From Rutidosis leptorrhynchoides (Eukaryota; Streptophyta; Magnoliopsida; Asterales; Asteraceae), in the NCBI RefSeq assembly GCF_046630445.1, contig NC_092338.1, positions 147,259,501-147,323,500 of the forward strand: a stretch of 64,000 bases of DNA, read 5' to 3'. The position numbers and the translations under genes were made by a program. Shown piece after piece: positions 11,688 to 24,487 of this stretch. The notes under the pieces are model-generated. The model saw only the letters and a list, made by a program, of their open reading frames with translations, was not told the origin of the DNA and did no database searches. The number at the start of each line of letters is the position of its first letter. The stretch's first letter is position 1.

Positions 11688-13746
11688 TTATGCCTTTGGG
11701 CACTTCATTTCAAGCGTGCTGGTAGCTACTGTTCTGCGTCGGGATGCATTTGGACAGATCTCTAAACAAAGTTCATTCAAAGTGCTATCATCTTCTGGTG
11801 GAGTAACTCCAAATTTAAACTGCACATCAAATTCTTAGAATTAGGGTATAATGACAGTCAATATCACAACTAACAACTTATGTAATTAGCAAACTATGTT
11901 CAATATTCAGTTTACATCTCCAATTCTCTTTAAATGGAGCAAATTTAAATCGAAATTACCGACTAAACCAGTCCAGTATCATTTACCTGACAGCTATAGT
12001 CATTAAAGTTTGGCTCCATAAGTAGAGGAACCCCCATGTGATCCATAAAGAACGCCTACAAATCGAATCTAATCACAATCAACACTTAAATAATACCAAT
12101 TCTACTATGCAGTGCTACTGAATCAGTAGAGATTTCACGCTGACCTGAGTAGGAAGTTTACATGTATTCATACATATCCCCACACATTTACTCTCTTCTA
12201 GATACTTGCATCGTTCAACAAACACCTACATCACCAAGGCCCAAATGGCCAAATGGGTCAATCAAGATGACATGTAATAACCATAGATACACACGGAAAG
12301 TAAAAATTACAAAATTACCCCACTCGGCAATGATGACCCATCGGGAAGATCAACTTCGTTGACTTTGCAAGTACCCATGAGCCACTGACAAGACAATGCT
12401 GTCACCCTTGCTTCCAGAAAACAAAAATTCTCAAACTTAGCACTCGGGAATTTGTTATATGAACAACTGAATATAACAAACATGTAACAAGTACATTTTA
12501 GTTAATACGAGTATGACGGTAAAGATGGGGGGAAAAAAAAACTCACCTACCATAACAGATGCTAATTTCCCTTGACCAATGGGCGAAATGAGGATTTTGT
12601 AAAGCTCTAACAGTAACGGAGGAAATAATGATCTTAATATACGAACCTGAAAATGAACCACACCGTAACTTATTTTCCTCCCTTTTTGTTTTACCAGAAC
12701 TATGAAAAAAAGCTGATGAGAAACCATCCCATGATAGCCCAGTGGTTGGGACTCTGATTCTAACAAGATATCTCACATTTAAACCTCACATGTATGGAAA
12801 ATGGGTTGAAAACGGTCACATATAACCCATTTAGACAGCACACATCTAAGTTAATAACCAAGTTGAACCACACATATCCAAATAAAAAATACTCCCTTGA
12901 ACAAGAAAACCTTATTTGTTGCCGTCTAAAGAAATTTTCTAATGACAACTTGTCATTAAAGAATTATTACATGCAAGTTTTATTTTTACATTTTAATAAC
13001 CACCATCCCATGATAATAACTACCCTCAAGTATCCAATTATTTATGCACAAAAACATCTGTTAAGGAAACCTTTAGGCCCCTTTTGGCTCACAGAATCTA
13101 ATGCGGAATTGAAATTGAATTTAGAGACATACTCATGTCTAAATTCAATTTCAATTCCGCCGAAATTCTATTGGATTCCGTGAGCCAAACGGCCCGTTAG
13201 GGTTGACATTAGAAAATTCCTATTCAAAATTGGAATCAGAATAAGTAGATAAAACGTACTGCTGCTTCCTTAGTTTCGGAGTTGGTTCTAGCCAGCATAA
13301 GTCGATTCGCAACGTCTATGAGTCCATCGTAACCTGGCTTCTTTGAATCCCATCCAACTTCCTGTTTCCAAATATCCAATATTCACATATATTATTTATT
13401 TTTAGTAAAATACAGCCTATTATTGATATGACTTATGATCTATATTAACCTGAACCATTTTATTGCGAAACAGATTGAGGAAGACATGGTCCAACAAGCC
13501 GGGTTTGTACTCAATTGTTGTTTTTTGTATCTGTAAATGTTAGAAAGAAGAGACAATAGTTGGTTAAATTCGTAAATGTTGATTTAATAAATAATTTTTA
13601 AAAAAAAAAATATTAATTTGAATAAGAGGTTAAGAAAAACAGACCGTTTCTTGTGACTGAGCAGATAGACGGAAGATGCGATGAGAAGTTGCTGTTGGTT
13701 TTTTAGAGGAGGAATAAGGAAAGGTTAGAGGAAGAAGCGTGGACAT
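11688..13746 (-). CDS. D27L1: D27-like protein (DUF4033, beta-carotene isomerase family), 8 exons, complete
   Basis: Exons in transcript order: 13746-13645, 13530-13450, 13361-13260, 12646-12547, 12410-12319, 12225-12145, 12055-11987, 11819-11688. All junctions are GT-AG, phases match, and they give 252 codons plus TAA. Residues 1-34 are Ser/Thr/Arg-rich, as in a plastid transit peptide. The D27 domain follows (EYKPGLLDHVFLNLFR, EVGWDSKKPGYDGL, FPPLLLELYKILISP, CQWLMGTCKVNEVDLPDGSS). It has the family Cys cluster C165-X7-C173-X3-C177-X3-C181 and MEPNFNDYSC near 199-208. D27 is an iron-dependent plastid all-trans/9-cis beta-carotene isomerase that starts strigolactone synthesis; D27-like paralogs have related carotenoid isomerase activity. 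Length and motifs fit the D27-LIKE1 branch better than D27 itself. The start is the first ATG of exon 1. No stop or frameshift is seen. Confidence 0.9.
13076..13196. mobile_element. Tourist-like (PIF/Harbinger) MITE in intron 3 of the D27-like gene
   Basis: A 121-bp foldback: the left end GGCCCCTTTTGGCTCAC pairs with the right end GTGAGCCAAACGGCCCG, and the inner arms (GAATTGAAATTGAATTTAGA and its complement) are nearly perfect. It is flanked by TTA at 13073-13075 and 13197-13199, the target duplication typical of PIF/Harbinger MITEs. It lies between exons 3 and 4 and touches neither splice site. Confidence 0.88.
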
Positions 13747-13899
13747 ATTTAGTCAAGAAGATGGATGGATATTTGTTGCTGTGTGTAAAGCTTATTTTTG
13801 AAGTACATATTTAGGATGATTTCAAAAAATATTTCAAAACAAATTAAGAGGATATCAGACATCAGACAACTATATCTCATAGACAAAAGTTATGAATAG

Positions 13900-14460
13900 T
13901 AACTAAGAGTGTTTTTGACTTTTTAACTTTTTTTTTTATTTTAACTAAATTTCATTCCATCAAAAAAGCTCCCCATACTGTTTTCAAAAATTCAAATCGA
14001 CCCCCCAAACAAGAGGTAAAGTGTCAAATAGCTATTTTCATAAAAAAATCTTAAATAAACTCCACTCAAATATTTAACTGGTCATATCTTCTCGCTCGCA
14101 ACGAGTTAAATTTTTCCGACACCATCGTTAAACTCGAAATAATTTTAGGAACACAATGTCACTAACTATACGCAAAACGGACGCTTTTTAAAAAAACGCT
14201 AAATATTTGGGGTACTTTTCATACACGTTGATTTTGCGTTAAATTTTTAAAAGTCGACAATTCCATAGCGAAACGCGGAGATGCACATATATTGTTAATT
14301 TAAAATAACATTTAAATCTTTCACGGGTTATACCTTTTAGTTCGACTCGAGTTGCACTTCAACGACATCATCGTTAGCCACGAAATAATTTTACAAACTA
14401 AACGCAATAAAATACATTGAATACTGAACCCCCGTCGCGAAGCGAGGGTTCGAAAACTAG
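13900..14460 (+). mobile_element. Helitron 3' end, probably non-autonomous; left boundary uncertain
   Basis: Ends in a short GC-rich hairpin (about 14429-14448, GTCGCGAAGCGAGGG) about 8 bp before CTAG at 14457-14460, followed by T. This is the terminal layout of plant Helitrons (subterminal hairpin, CTRR end, insertion between A and T). A clear 5' TC end was not found, so the start given is only where the sequence changes character. It lies in the upstream region of the D27-like gene. No RepHel coding sequence is seen. Confidence 0.6.
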
Positions 14461-14920
14461 TTAGAAGTATATTGTGACTCATAAAATATGGAAGTTGATA
14501 TTATTAGTGACTCTATTTTGATAGATTCACCAAAATATTCTAAATTATAGTTGGTTATACAAATTTCTTTGTATACATTGAAGAATATTATTAGAAAATA
14601 GTAACAAATGTTGATGGATCTATATAAGTGAATGGTGGAAGCATCACACATTCTAAATTTAGTGACGTCTTATACAATTTGAATGTTACTTGTAAAAAAA
14701 AGTTTCAAATTAGTGGTGTCACAAGATACCACTAACACTAACGACGATTATAAGGGCTACCATTGATAAAATCCTTATTTTAAAAACAACTAAACAACTA
14801 ACTTCTTTTTCTGAAACTTATCTTTATAACTTCTGGAAATTTTATCATCTAAACAAATGTTATTGGTTAGCATACGAAAAAAAGTTAAGAGCTCCATTGT
14901 CAAACACTTAACACACTTGA
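14461..14920. other. Intergenic, nothing recognised
   Basis: AT-rich sequence with only short chance ORFs on both strands. No repeat ends or RNA gene motifs were seen. Confidence 0.4.
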
Positions 14921-15205
14921 TGGTGGAATATTTGGTCCTCTTCCATTTCGAGCATCGAAGAAGTTTTCACACTCGATCAAAATCTCGCAAATAATTTGAT
15001 AGACAAAATCATATGGCAAGCTTTAAAATGGATTTGCGGATACGTGATATGGAAATATCAGAACATGAAAGTCTTTCGTAAAAAGGAATTGACACCCGCA
15101 ATGATCCTATCCGACATTCAAGTTCAAAACAACCAGGAGCGGAACTTGAAACATTTTGTCGAGGGGGTGAAACTATCTTGTCCCATATGCGTCTTTAAAA
15201 CTTGA
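14921..15205 (+). pseudogene. C-terminal fragment of a LINE reverse transcriptase
   Basis: An open frame after a TGA at 14918-14920 reads WWNIWSSSISSIEEVF, then WQALKWICGYVIWKYQNMKVF, and ends in CPICVF before TGA. This is the tail of plant L1-type ORF2 proteins (the W-rich zf-RVT-linked region with IWKNRN-like residues). Only about 95 codons remain, with no RT or endonuclease core. A poly(A) end is not clear. Confidence 0.62.
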
Positions 15206-16259
15206 TATATATAATGGGACTTTATATTATTATTTTTATTTTTATTTTTTTTGAACATATAAAAAGAACATGAAACGTATTTTTCTTTTACTAAATTGCA
15301 CTTATCTATTTATTACACTAAAAAGGTGATATTAGTTTATTTTATTATAACTATACAATAACATGGCATTACTAGTTTAGTATACTACATAAATAAAAAT
15401 AAAATAAATGACACACATCAATAAGAAAGACTTAATAATAATTAATTTTAATTACAACATTATAATATGGACTAAATATCAGATAAGATAGCTCCACTAA
15501 TTGATTGGGTCTAAGGCATGTACATACAACATTTTTAAGTGAGAAATTGAATTGATGGAAATACTCAAAAATAAAAATGTTTAACGCTATTCCTTTAAAA
15601 TCACAAAATTGTAAAAAAAAATAAAAAAAAAAATAATAAAATAAAATGTCCTCTCACCAAGCATCAAATCATGCTTGATTCCCAAAAAACACATATCAAA
15701 GTATCAAACTTTCTCTGTAATTTCTTCATGTTCTTGATCCATTTCTTTATCTTCTTTATCAAATCAAAACAAACCTAAAATATCCAAAATGAACTCAAAT
15801 TAAATCCAAAACCAAAATCACAAACCCATATCAAATCAAAAGTTAATTAACAATATGTTAACATCGATGCGCTGCCAATTTAATTTTTTCCGATTAAACA
15901 TTTTAGATGCTTGTCTGTTTCAAATTGATATCAACAAACTGGATTCGTACTTATAATAAACAAACTTGATTAACTCCGAATTGACTATACAAACTGGATG
16001 TGTGTTTATAAACTGTTATAGTCAACAAACTGATGCGTGCTTATAGTAAAAAACCCGGAGTTAATCGGCTTAGCATATTAAACATTTTATAAAATGGGGT
16101 CCCTCGTGGAGAAAGTTAAATTGGTGACTATTGCCAACAAAGCGATTAAACATTTTAAACAAACCGATTTGGTTGATGACTATAAATAAACTAGTTAACT
16201 CCGGCGAACGTCCAGATCTGTTGACAATAAAGGCAACTCTCTCGTTTAGAGTTCCGATG
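15206..16259. other. Intergenic, no gene; short diverged repeats
   Basis: AT-rich. Around 15930-16050 three loose copies of an ACAAACTGGATGCGTGCTTA-like motif occur; a related copy is near 33983. No coding sequence is recognised. Confidence 0.4.
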
Positions 16260-16546
16260 TAAGTCTCAACAATGATTTTTTTTCACCTTAATTTAAAATT
16301 CTCTTTCCAAACCTTGACCCACCACCGTTGAACACCTACAACCACCATCTTCCCACCCTTTACACCTTTTTCGATTAATTTCTCATCTTTAATTCTTTCA
16401 TCCATTCACTGCAACAACTCCTTTTCTTTCCCACACTTTTATTTCACTTTCACTACTTCCATTTTCTTAATTTCACCCTTTATTTTCTTTCCTAAACCTA
16501 TAATGTCCAACTCTCCTGATTTTATTCCCAATTCTGATTGCTAATG
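16260..16546 (+). pseudogene. Left part of a LINE-like element interrupted by the LTR insertion
   Basis: A CT-rich leader leads to an ATG at 16503 opening a short frame (MSNSPDFIPNSDC). The reading resumes beyond the 15-kb insertion at 31761, where a degenerate LINE-like ORF1 lies. The link rests on the TAATG duplication, which joins the two sides, and on leader-like composition; the family assignment is inference. Confidence 0.4.
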
Positions 16547-17486
16547 TGAAGCTACCCGTCCTAATTCATAAGGACGAATACAATAACATATGATTACATC
16601 GCGGGGTATTTGACCTCTATATGATACATTTTACAAACATTGCATTCGTTTTTAAAAGACAAACTTCCATTACATCGAAAGTTGACAGACACGCATATCC
16701 TTTCATAATATATCCAAACTATGAATGACTTAATATTAATCTTGATGAACTCAACGACTCGAATGCAACGTCTTTTGAAATATGTCATGAATGACTCCAA
16801 GTAATATCTCTAAAATGAGTAAATGCACAGCGGAAGATTTCTTTCAAACCTGAGAATAAACATGCTTTCAAGTGTCAACCAAAAGGTTGGTGAGTTCATT
16901 AGTTTATCATAAACAATCATTTCCATTATTTTAATAGACCACAAGATTTTTATTTCCATTTCTCATAAACATCATCTCATATCAGGCATTTCGCAAACTG
17001 CATAGAGATAAAAATCATTCATATGGTGAAAAGTTCATCGAAACCATTCGATATCTAAATAAAAAGCTCTTAATTTTTCGCTAGCTTTCTAACGACAGGC
17101 ATATCTTATACCTTATCTCAACCGCATATATAACTAGTTCATAATCTATCGTCAACTATTTAAAGATAATATTAAATATACAACCATGCATAATCTTATA
17201 TACTCGAGCACTAGTCAGGGATACACTATTAATATATAAAAATTAAGTTATGAGTGCTCACGTATCAATATTGAGATTCAATATTGCAGGAAAAGTACGT
17301 ACGCGCAACGGAGATGATGAACACTAGGTTGACCTCACGAACAACACCCATGAACCACACCCATAACCTTCATAATTATAACCCATAATTTCCTTAGCTC
17401 TATCCCGCTCCTAAAATCCGTTTTTGAAATAATTCGCTCATGACTTCGTCGTAGTATTTTATGTATAATACTAATAATAATAATAT

Positions 17487-17490
<4 letters not shown>

Positions 17491-17569
<79 letters not shown>
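17491..17569. repeat. (AAT)n microsatellite
   Basis: Pure trinucleotide run, also present in the partner LTR at 29965-30045. It produces spurious poly-Asn, poly-Ile and poly-Leu ORFs. Confidence 0.95.
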
Positions 17570-17571
<2 letters not shown>

Positions 17572-17810
17572 ACTACCTTTAAGAAAAGTGTGTCGATGGT
17601 GAGCACACAAACAAAACAGAAAGTGAGCAACTTCATTCAATCATCATCATCGTACATCATCATCATCATCATATCATCATGAACATCATCATCACGATCA
17701 CCCTTATAACCCTAACATCATCATCATAATTCGGTCCTCATCATCACCCCACGATCATCAACTTCACTATTTATCGTCTTCTTCATCCGACATCATCTTC
17801 GGTATTATTC

Positions 17811-17971
17811 ATCTACACGATATTGTATCACCATGACCATTTTCTTTTCCTCATTATCACTATCATAGTCTTCGGTTTCCATTATCATGTCACCAACGTT
17901 TGTTACTGTGTATCACAGAATGGAAGAGAGCTGCAACAGCGGTTTTTCAAACTAAATAGAAATGTAAAAAG

Positions 17972-18005
<34 letters not shown>

Positions 18006-18164
18006 TCTACACGATATTGTATCACCATGACCATTTTCTTTTCCTCATTATCACTATCATAGTCTTCGGTTTCCATTATCATGTCACCAACGTTTGTTAC
18101 TGTGTATCACAGAATGGAAGAGAGCTGCAACAGCGGTTTTTCAAACTAAATAGAAATGTAAAAA

Positions 18165-18196
<32 letters not shown>

Positions 18197-18198
18197 GG
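17811..18198. repeat. 194-bp tandem duplication ending in (GA)n
   Basis: Two near-identical units (17811-18004 and 18005-18198) each start ATCTACACGATATTG and end in a (GA)n run. The other LTR of the same element has a single copy at about 30321-30530. The GA runs at the unit edges are a plausible cause of the duplication. Confidence 0.9.
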
Positions 18199-18593
18199 TG
18201 GTGACTACGGTTTTACAGGAAAAAAAATATATAGTAACGTGGTGTAGTTGACGGTTTATCAAGATGGTTATAGGTGAAAATGGAAAGTCCGGTGACGGAG
18301 GTGAGTGGTGGTGATTGATCAAGTGGGTTTACTCCGGTGGTGATTGTATAAGTTGGATCGAACAAGAACAGAAATGATGGGGTGGTGATGGATCATGATC
18401 ATATTTAAGAGAGAAAATTCAAGGTGGTTTACGGTGGTTGTCGTGGTGAAATGGTGGCGGTGGTGTATGCCGGAGTGGTGCTCCGGTGATGGTTATGGTG
18501 GCAGGCGAGATTGGTCATCAAGCTTGGTGTAATCCATCTCAAACTCTCGATGTATATATATAAATAATAGGTAATATATAATAATAATAATAT

Positions 18594-18598
18594 TAAAG

Positions 18599-18659
<61 letters not shown>
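18594..18659. repeat. (AAT)n microsatellite
   Basis: Pure run in the 3' LTR; the same place in the 5' LTR (about 30941) holds only a few units. Confidence 0.9.
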
Positions 18660-19239
18660 GATAATTATAATATAATAATAATAATTAGGAATCATTGAAT
18701 TTAAAAGTAGGTACAGTTAAGCAGCCAGAAGATTTGTCATTTTATCGCATCACAGAGTGTTATATCGTGTCCATTTGCTAAACAGTAAAAATATAAAAGT
18801 GTTCCTAAAAATTCTAAATTTTTAATTTAAGTCTATTTATTTATTCTGGTCATTACCTGTTTGAAACCTGATCAAAAAGGTTCGTTAATTATTTATTTTC
18901 TGTTCCAAATGATATGTACGGAGTACTAAAATTTGATCTATAAAGGTAAAAATATTTTTTATCAAATCTAAAATCTTCGTAATCGATTTACAGTTCAATT
19001 TTTATTTTAAATCTTCATAAACTCGTATTAGATCTATATGAACACTAGTGAAACGCCAACCGAGTATTACAATCGTTCACTATTTACGCTCAAAATCATT
19101 TATTTTTAATATATTTTCTTTCTATATAGAAACGGTTTTAAATAGCAAGTTTAACTACTAAAATAAATATGTTATATATTTTTATTAAACCTTTAGGTTT
19201 ATTATAATTTTATATATTTACTAGTAATATTTATATACA

Positions 19240-19242
<3 letters not shown>

Positions 19243-19294
<52 letters not shown>
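19243..19294. repeat. (TA)n microsatellite
   Basis: About 25 TA units in the 3' LTR; the partner run near 31538-31567 is shorter. Confidence 0.9.
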
Positions 19295-19300
<6 letters not shown>

Positions 19301-19482
19301 TTAAATATATATGTATCTATTTACATTTAATCGTTCGTGAATCGTCGAAAACAGTCAAAGGTTAAATGAACTTACGAAACAGTTCAAGATTTTTGAGACT
19401 CAGCCTAACAGACTTTGCTTATCGTGTCGATATCATATAAAGATTAAGTTTAAATTTGGTCGGAAATTTCTGGGTCGTCACA

Positions 19483-19518
19483 GTACCTACCCGTTAAAGA
19501 AATTTTATCCCGAAATTT
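19483..19518 (-). other. Polypurine tract and pre-PPT hairpin (reverse strand)
   Basis: Directly next to the LTR, the complement reads TTTAACGGGTAGGTAC, as in the related element at 47830. Beyond it AAATTTTATCCCGAAATTT can fold with one mismatch around a 3-nt loop, the position held by perfect stems in the other elements. Confidence 0.7.
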
Positions 19519-20791
19519 GATCGAGGTCGTCATGGTTAACAATAAGAATGTTATTATGACGAATATAAGTTGATAAATATATTTTTATCATCATTGAGTA
19601 ATATGGATAAAATAATTTGATTATGTGTAGAGTACGAGTGAAGTTATCGCAAAAGAGTGAAATGAGAAAATAAAGTTTTGTCATATCTTTAAACGTAGAT
19701 ACGGTTGATTTTCGGAATTTAAGGGATTTAGAGATATTCTTCGAAATCTATATAAGATTCGGTTCTTCGGTGAATAAGGAAATTATGATCCGCTTTAAAT
19801 GCGATTATCTGTTTTGATTGCTCTGTCGGGTATTTCCATTATAAATTAAGCTCTTCCGTTCCATTATTCTCACCATTCTTATACTTTCTTTCTTAATTCA
19901 TACATCCAAAAGATTGTGAAAATGCTTAATCCTGTTCTAATCATTGATATTTTTCTAATTATCATTTCTGTCATCCTTCTTTTCAATCTTCCATCAGAAA
20001 AATCTGTTTATTTCTACTATTACCTTGGGGTGATACTATTCTTAATTCTACCATGTCTTTATATTGCTATTCGTACTAATATCCACGGTTTGTAACCTCC
20101 GTGTTGTTATTGGGCTTTATATTTTCTCTTATATTTTGGAGCTCTCTGTCTTTTTATTCTCTACTAGACCTCTAGTAAAGCGAGTAATGGTCCAGAATTC
20201 GTAAGTATGGCGTTTCGAATGAACTTAATGTTCTAAACAAGAAAGAACGTAATAGCACGATTTGATTTGTCAAATTATCAGAATCACTGAGAATAGAACT
20301 ATCAAGAATATACTTTCTTGATATGTTTAGAAGTTAAGCAGAATGAAAGAGTTATGTAACATGGCACATGATGACGTTATGATCTGTGAATCATCACGTT
20401 CCATTAGAAACTCAGCATGACTTACTGTAATATAATCACGTTGATCAAGTATCATTATATTATACTAATTCATGCATCAATTTCTTTACATTTCTCCAGA
20501 ATTCATTCATAAATTAAACTTAGATTTTACAGAAGTTTCCAATATAATGAAACACAAGAAGCACGAAGAGGTATATAATTTCGGACGAGAATATTTATGA
20601 AAATATCCTCAGAAATATCGAAGATATTTATGATGATATTTTGGAATTTCCAAGTTCGAAGGTTGATGAAGAAAAATTTTCCGCAAGATTTTAACATGAC
20701 TTCGGAGCAAGATATTCTCTAAAGATTTCAACGGATCCAGAATTACCTGGATTCTTTGAATATAGGGTATGGTCCTTGTATTTGTCCTTGG
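19519..20791 (-). other. Internal region of the non-autonomous element, no gene
   Basis: Matches in content the stretch upstream of the 3' LTR in the + strand element (about 46500-47800), read in reverse. Only chance ORFs are seen. It ends at the CTTGG target duplication (20787-20791). Confidence 0.6.
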
Positions 20792-23700
20792 TCTAACGAC
20801 CTGTCCTAATCCATCCGGACGAAGTCCATATCGATTATAAATGATTCATAATAGTTGATTACATCGCGTGGTACTTGACCTCTATATGATACATTTTACA
20901 AACATTGCATTTGTTTTTAAAAGACAAACTTGCTTAACATCGAAAGTTGACGGCATGCATATCATTTCATAATATATCCAACTATAATTGACTTAATAAT
21001 AATAATCTTGATTAACTCAATGACTCGAATGCAACGTCTTTTGAAATATGTCATGAATGACTCCAAGTAATATCCTTAAATTGAGCAAATGCACAGCGGA
21101 AGATTTCTTTCATACCTGAGAATAAACACGCTTTAAAGTGTCAACCAAAAGGTTGGTGAGTTCATTAGTTTAACGTAAATAATCATTTCCATCATTTTAA
21201 TAGACCACAAGATTTTCATTTTCAGATCTCATAAATATACGTCTCATGCATAGAGACAAAAATATCATTCATATGGTGAACACCTGGTAACCGACATTAA
21301 CAAGATGCATATAAGAATATCCCCTATCATTCCGGGAAATCCTTCGGACATGATATAAAACAACATCGAAGTACTAAAGCATCTGGTACTTTGGATGGGG
21401 TTCGTCGGGCCCATAGATCTATCTTTAGGATTCGCGTCAATTAGTAGTTCGGTTTACTAATTCTTAGGTTACCAAGCAAAAAGGGCATATTCGGCTTCGA
21501 TCATTCAACCATATAATGTAGTTTCGATTACTTGTGTCTATTTCATAAAACAATTATAAAAATTTCGCATGTATTCTCAGCCCAAAAATGTAAAGGGTAA
21601 AAAGGCAAATGAAACTCACAATAGAATATTTTGTAGTAAAAATATTCATACGACAATACTAAACAATGCAGGGTTGGCCTCGGATTCACGAACCTGTATC
21701 AATACTATATATGTTAACATATATAATTGTAATTGAACAGATTTATATATTATTATTAATGATATATTCATTATATTAAATAATTTATAGGTGTCATTAA
21801 TAATTTAATAAAATATATATATTTTATATACCTTAGAAAATTAATTAGTAAGAATATGAATATAGTTATGTTACATGTATTAAATGTAGTTATTTATAGA
21901 TAAAAATATTTGTTTGTTATTGTAATAATAATATAGTAATGATAGTAATAATGAGTTTAATAAATTTATTTAATTTGTAACTTAATTGTTTCTATAATAG
22001 TATTTGTATCTATAATCATAATAATAATAAGAATGTTACTAATATTGGAATTGAAAATAATTATTTTGAATATAACACTTAATACTTAATAATAATAATT
22101 TTAACAATTTTATTACTAATAATAATATTAACAATAATACTTATGTTTATAATAATAATTCCAATATTTATAAAATAATACAAATACTATTATTAATGAA
22201 AATAATAATAAATTTTATTATCTTTATAATAACAATAATAATCATAATCATAATAATGATAATAATACTAAAATGATAACATAAATAATAATAATAATAA
22301 TAATATTAATAATACATATAATAATTAATGATAATAACAATAATATTAATACCTAAGGATAATACTAAAGTGATAATAATATTCATGATACATATATTAA
22401 TACCAATGCTAACAATAATTATAATACTTATAAATGTAATTATGATAATAAAAATTATAATACAAATAATAAACTTAATAACAATAACAATATTAATAAT
22501 ATAACAATATTAATAATAATAATAATATCAATAATAATAATAATAAAGATAACTACCTTATAAAAGGAGCTCTAAAAAAAACAATGCCCTAGTCCGGGAT
22601 CGAACTCGAGACCTCTCGGTTACACAAAACACCCAAGACCACCCATCCGTTTCCTTCTTTCTGAAATTAAACCCAGACCAAAACTATATAACCCGTTCGT
22701 GAACAGTTCTTCTTCTTTATGGAAATTTAATCGACCAAAACCAATTTCCATTCAACACAACAGAGGTTTTAAGACTTCAAATAATTAAACACAGTCCATA
22801 TCAATTGTTTGTATATTTAGAAAACGAAAAAAAATTTAATTAAAACTGCTACTGCAGTCACGACTAAAAAAGAAAATATGAAAACTTGATTTTGAATTAG
22901 AGAAAGTTATAGATAATATTTATAACATGAATTGTGTTTCAATTTACTCCTAGAAACTTTCTTAAACATCAATTGAATCAGAAACATCAATACGCTTACG
23001 AATTTTACGAAGAACAAAATGTTTGACTTTTTGAAAATAAAGTTTGACCCTTAAATTCGATCTCAATAGATGAAATTGGAGTGTGAAACTTTACAGAAAG
23101 TTCAAATATAATAATCCTAACACAATTGCATTACTAGTTTTTGACATATGATTCGAATTCGAGGTTTGACAGAAAAGTTGTAAGAACAGAGCAGTTCGAC
23201 AGTTTTTCTAAAATTTTGAATGATTTTTCATCCATTGAAGGGAATACGTTATACTGAATGATTGAAGTTGCTTTATAAACGATTTTTAAACTAATTACAA
23301 GGACAATCAATTTAAATTTGTAGGGTTATTACGTCTGACAGAGTATCAATTAAGAACAGAAAAAGATGAAGAAAAAAATAAAATTAGATACCATCGTACA
23401 ACTGAATTTGGAATTGTTTAAGATTTGAAATCGACAGATATATAATTTAGTTCTGACAGATTAAACAGAATGAAAGTGATTTGAAAATATAATACGTATC
23501 CCTCAATTTTCTGTACGTATAAATTCGTATATATATTTATATATTATATATCTGTATCTATTTTTATATAAGAATATGATTATACATGTATTATATAATC
23601 TGATTATATCTGTATATATATATATATATATATATATGTAGTTATATATATATATGTAGTTATATATAATTTAAATCTAATTACTATTAATAATTATCAA

Positions 23701-24078
23701 TGTTAATAATATTATTAACAATTATATTAATAAAGATACCAATGTTAATAATAATAAATGATAATAATAAAATAATAATAATAATCTCATTACTAAATAT
23801 AATAAATCATATACTTAAAATAAAAATACAATTAATAATTTTAATAACACTGATATAATAATAATAATAATTATAATAGTGCTAATGATAATAATCATAT
23901 TCGTAATATCAATACTTTAACAACAAAATTCATATCTATTGATTATATATTCATTTTTAAATTAGTATTAATACTAATAATTTCATAATAGTTTGTACAT
24001 AACAATTTTTCATATTTGTATCATAATTGTATTAATATTGATATTTATTTTGATAATAATAATGAAAGTAATTATAAC

Positions 24079-24117
<39 letters not shown>

Positions 24118-24456
24118 TATTTTTACTTATGTAATATTCAATAATCATAATAACACTTACAATAATAATGTAATAAGTTACATGTAACAACTTTTTATAT
24201 AATTTTGATAATATTAACATTATAGATATTAATATTTAATATTAACATTAGTAATAATAATGAAAGTAATGATAATAATATTGATATTTTTTTTTATATT
24301 CTAACTTGTAATAAATAATATTTTAACTTTACATTTCATTACTTATGTACTACTTATTCTATAAAATAACATATTTGAATATTTAATATTTTTATATATT
24401 TTATTTATATATATTACAACATACATATTATATTAATTTAACTTAATATATTAACT

Positions 24457-24487
<31 letters not shown>

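Larger units (their letters stand above)
16547..19482 (-). mobile_element. 3' LTR, 2936 bp, deleted and duplicated inside
   Basis: Starts TGAAGCTACCCG and ends GGGTCGTCACA on the + strand. Compared with the 5' LTR it lacks about 1.66 kb between CATATGGTGAA (about 17033) and GTTCATCGAAACC. It also has a 194-bp tandem duplication at 17811-18198. Apart from these the two LTRs look very similar by eye. Confidence 0.9.

Noticed and set aside
12455..12766. Two overlapping - strand ORFs of 103 and 77 codons as independent genes
   Set aside because: They run through exon 4 of the D27-like gene and its introns; only the exon 12547-12646 part is real.
16594..16800. 68-codon ORF repeated almost identically at 27406
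   Set aside because: It is the same LTR U5 sequence in both LTRs of one element, not a conserved gene.
17335..17682. Long poly-Asn, poly-Ile and poly-Leu ORFs (also at 18429, 29875 and 29961)
   Set aside because: They are translations of AAT microsatellites in all frames, within LTRs.
17823..18247. ORFs ending in Arg-Glu repeats (also at 30333)
   Set aside because: The tails are (GA)n runs; the pair at 17823 and 18017 is the 194-bp tandem duplication.
22574..22645. A functional tRNA gene
   Set aside because: No acceptor stem or anticodon arm could be paired by eye; only box-like motifs remain.
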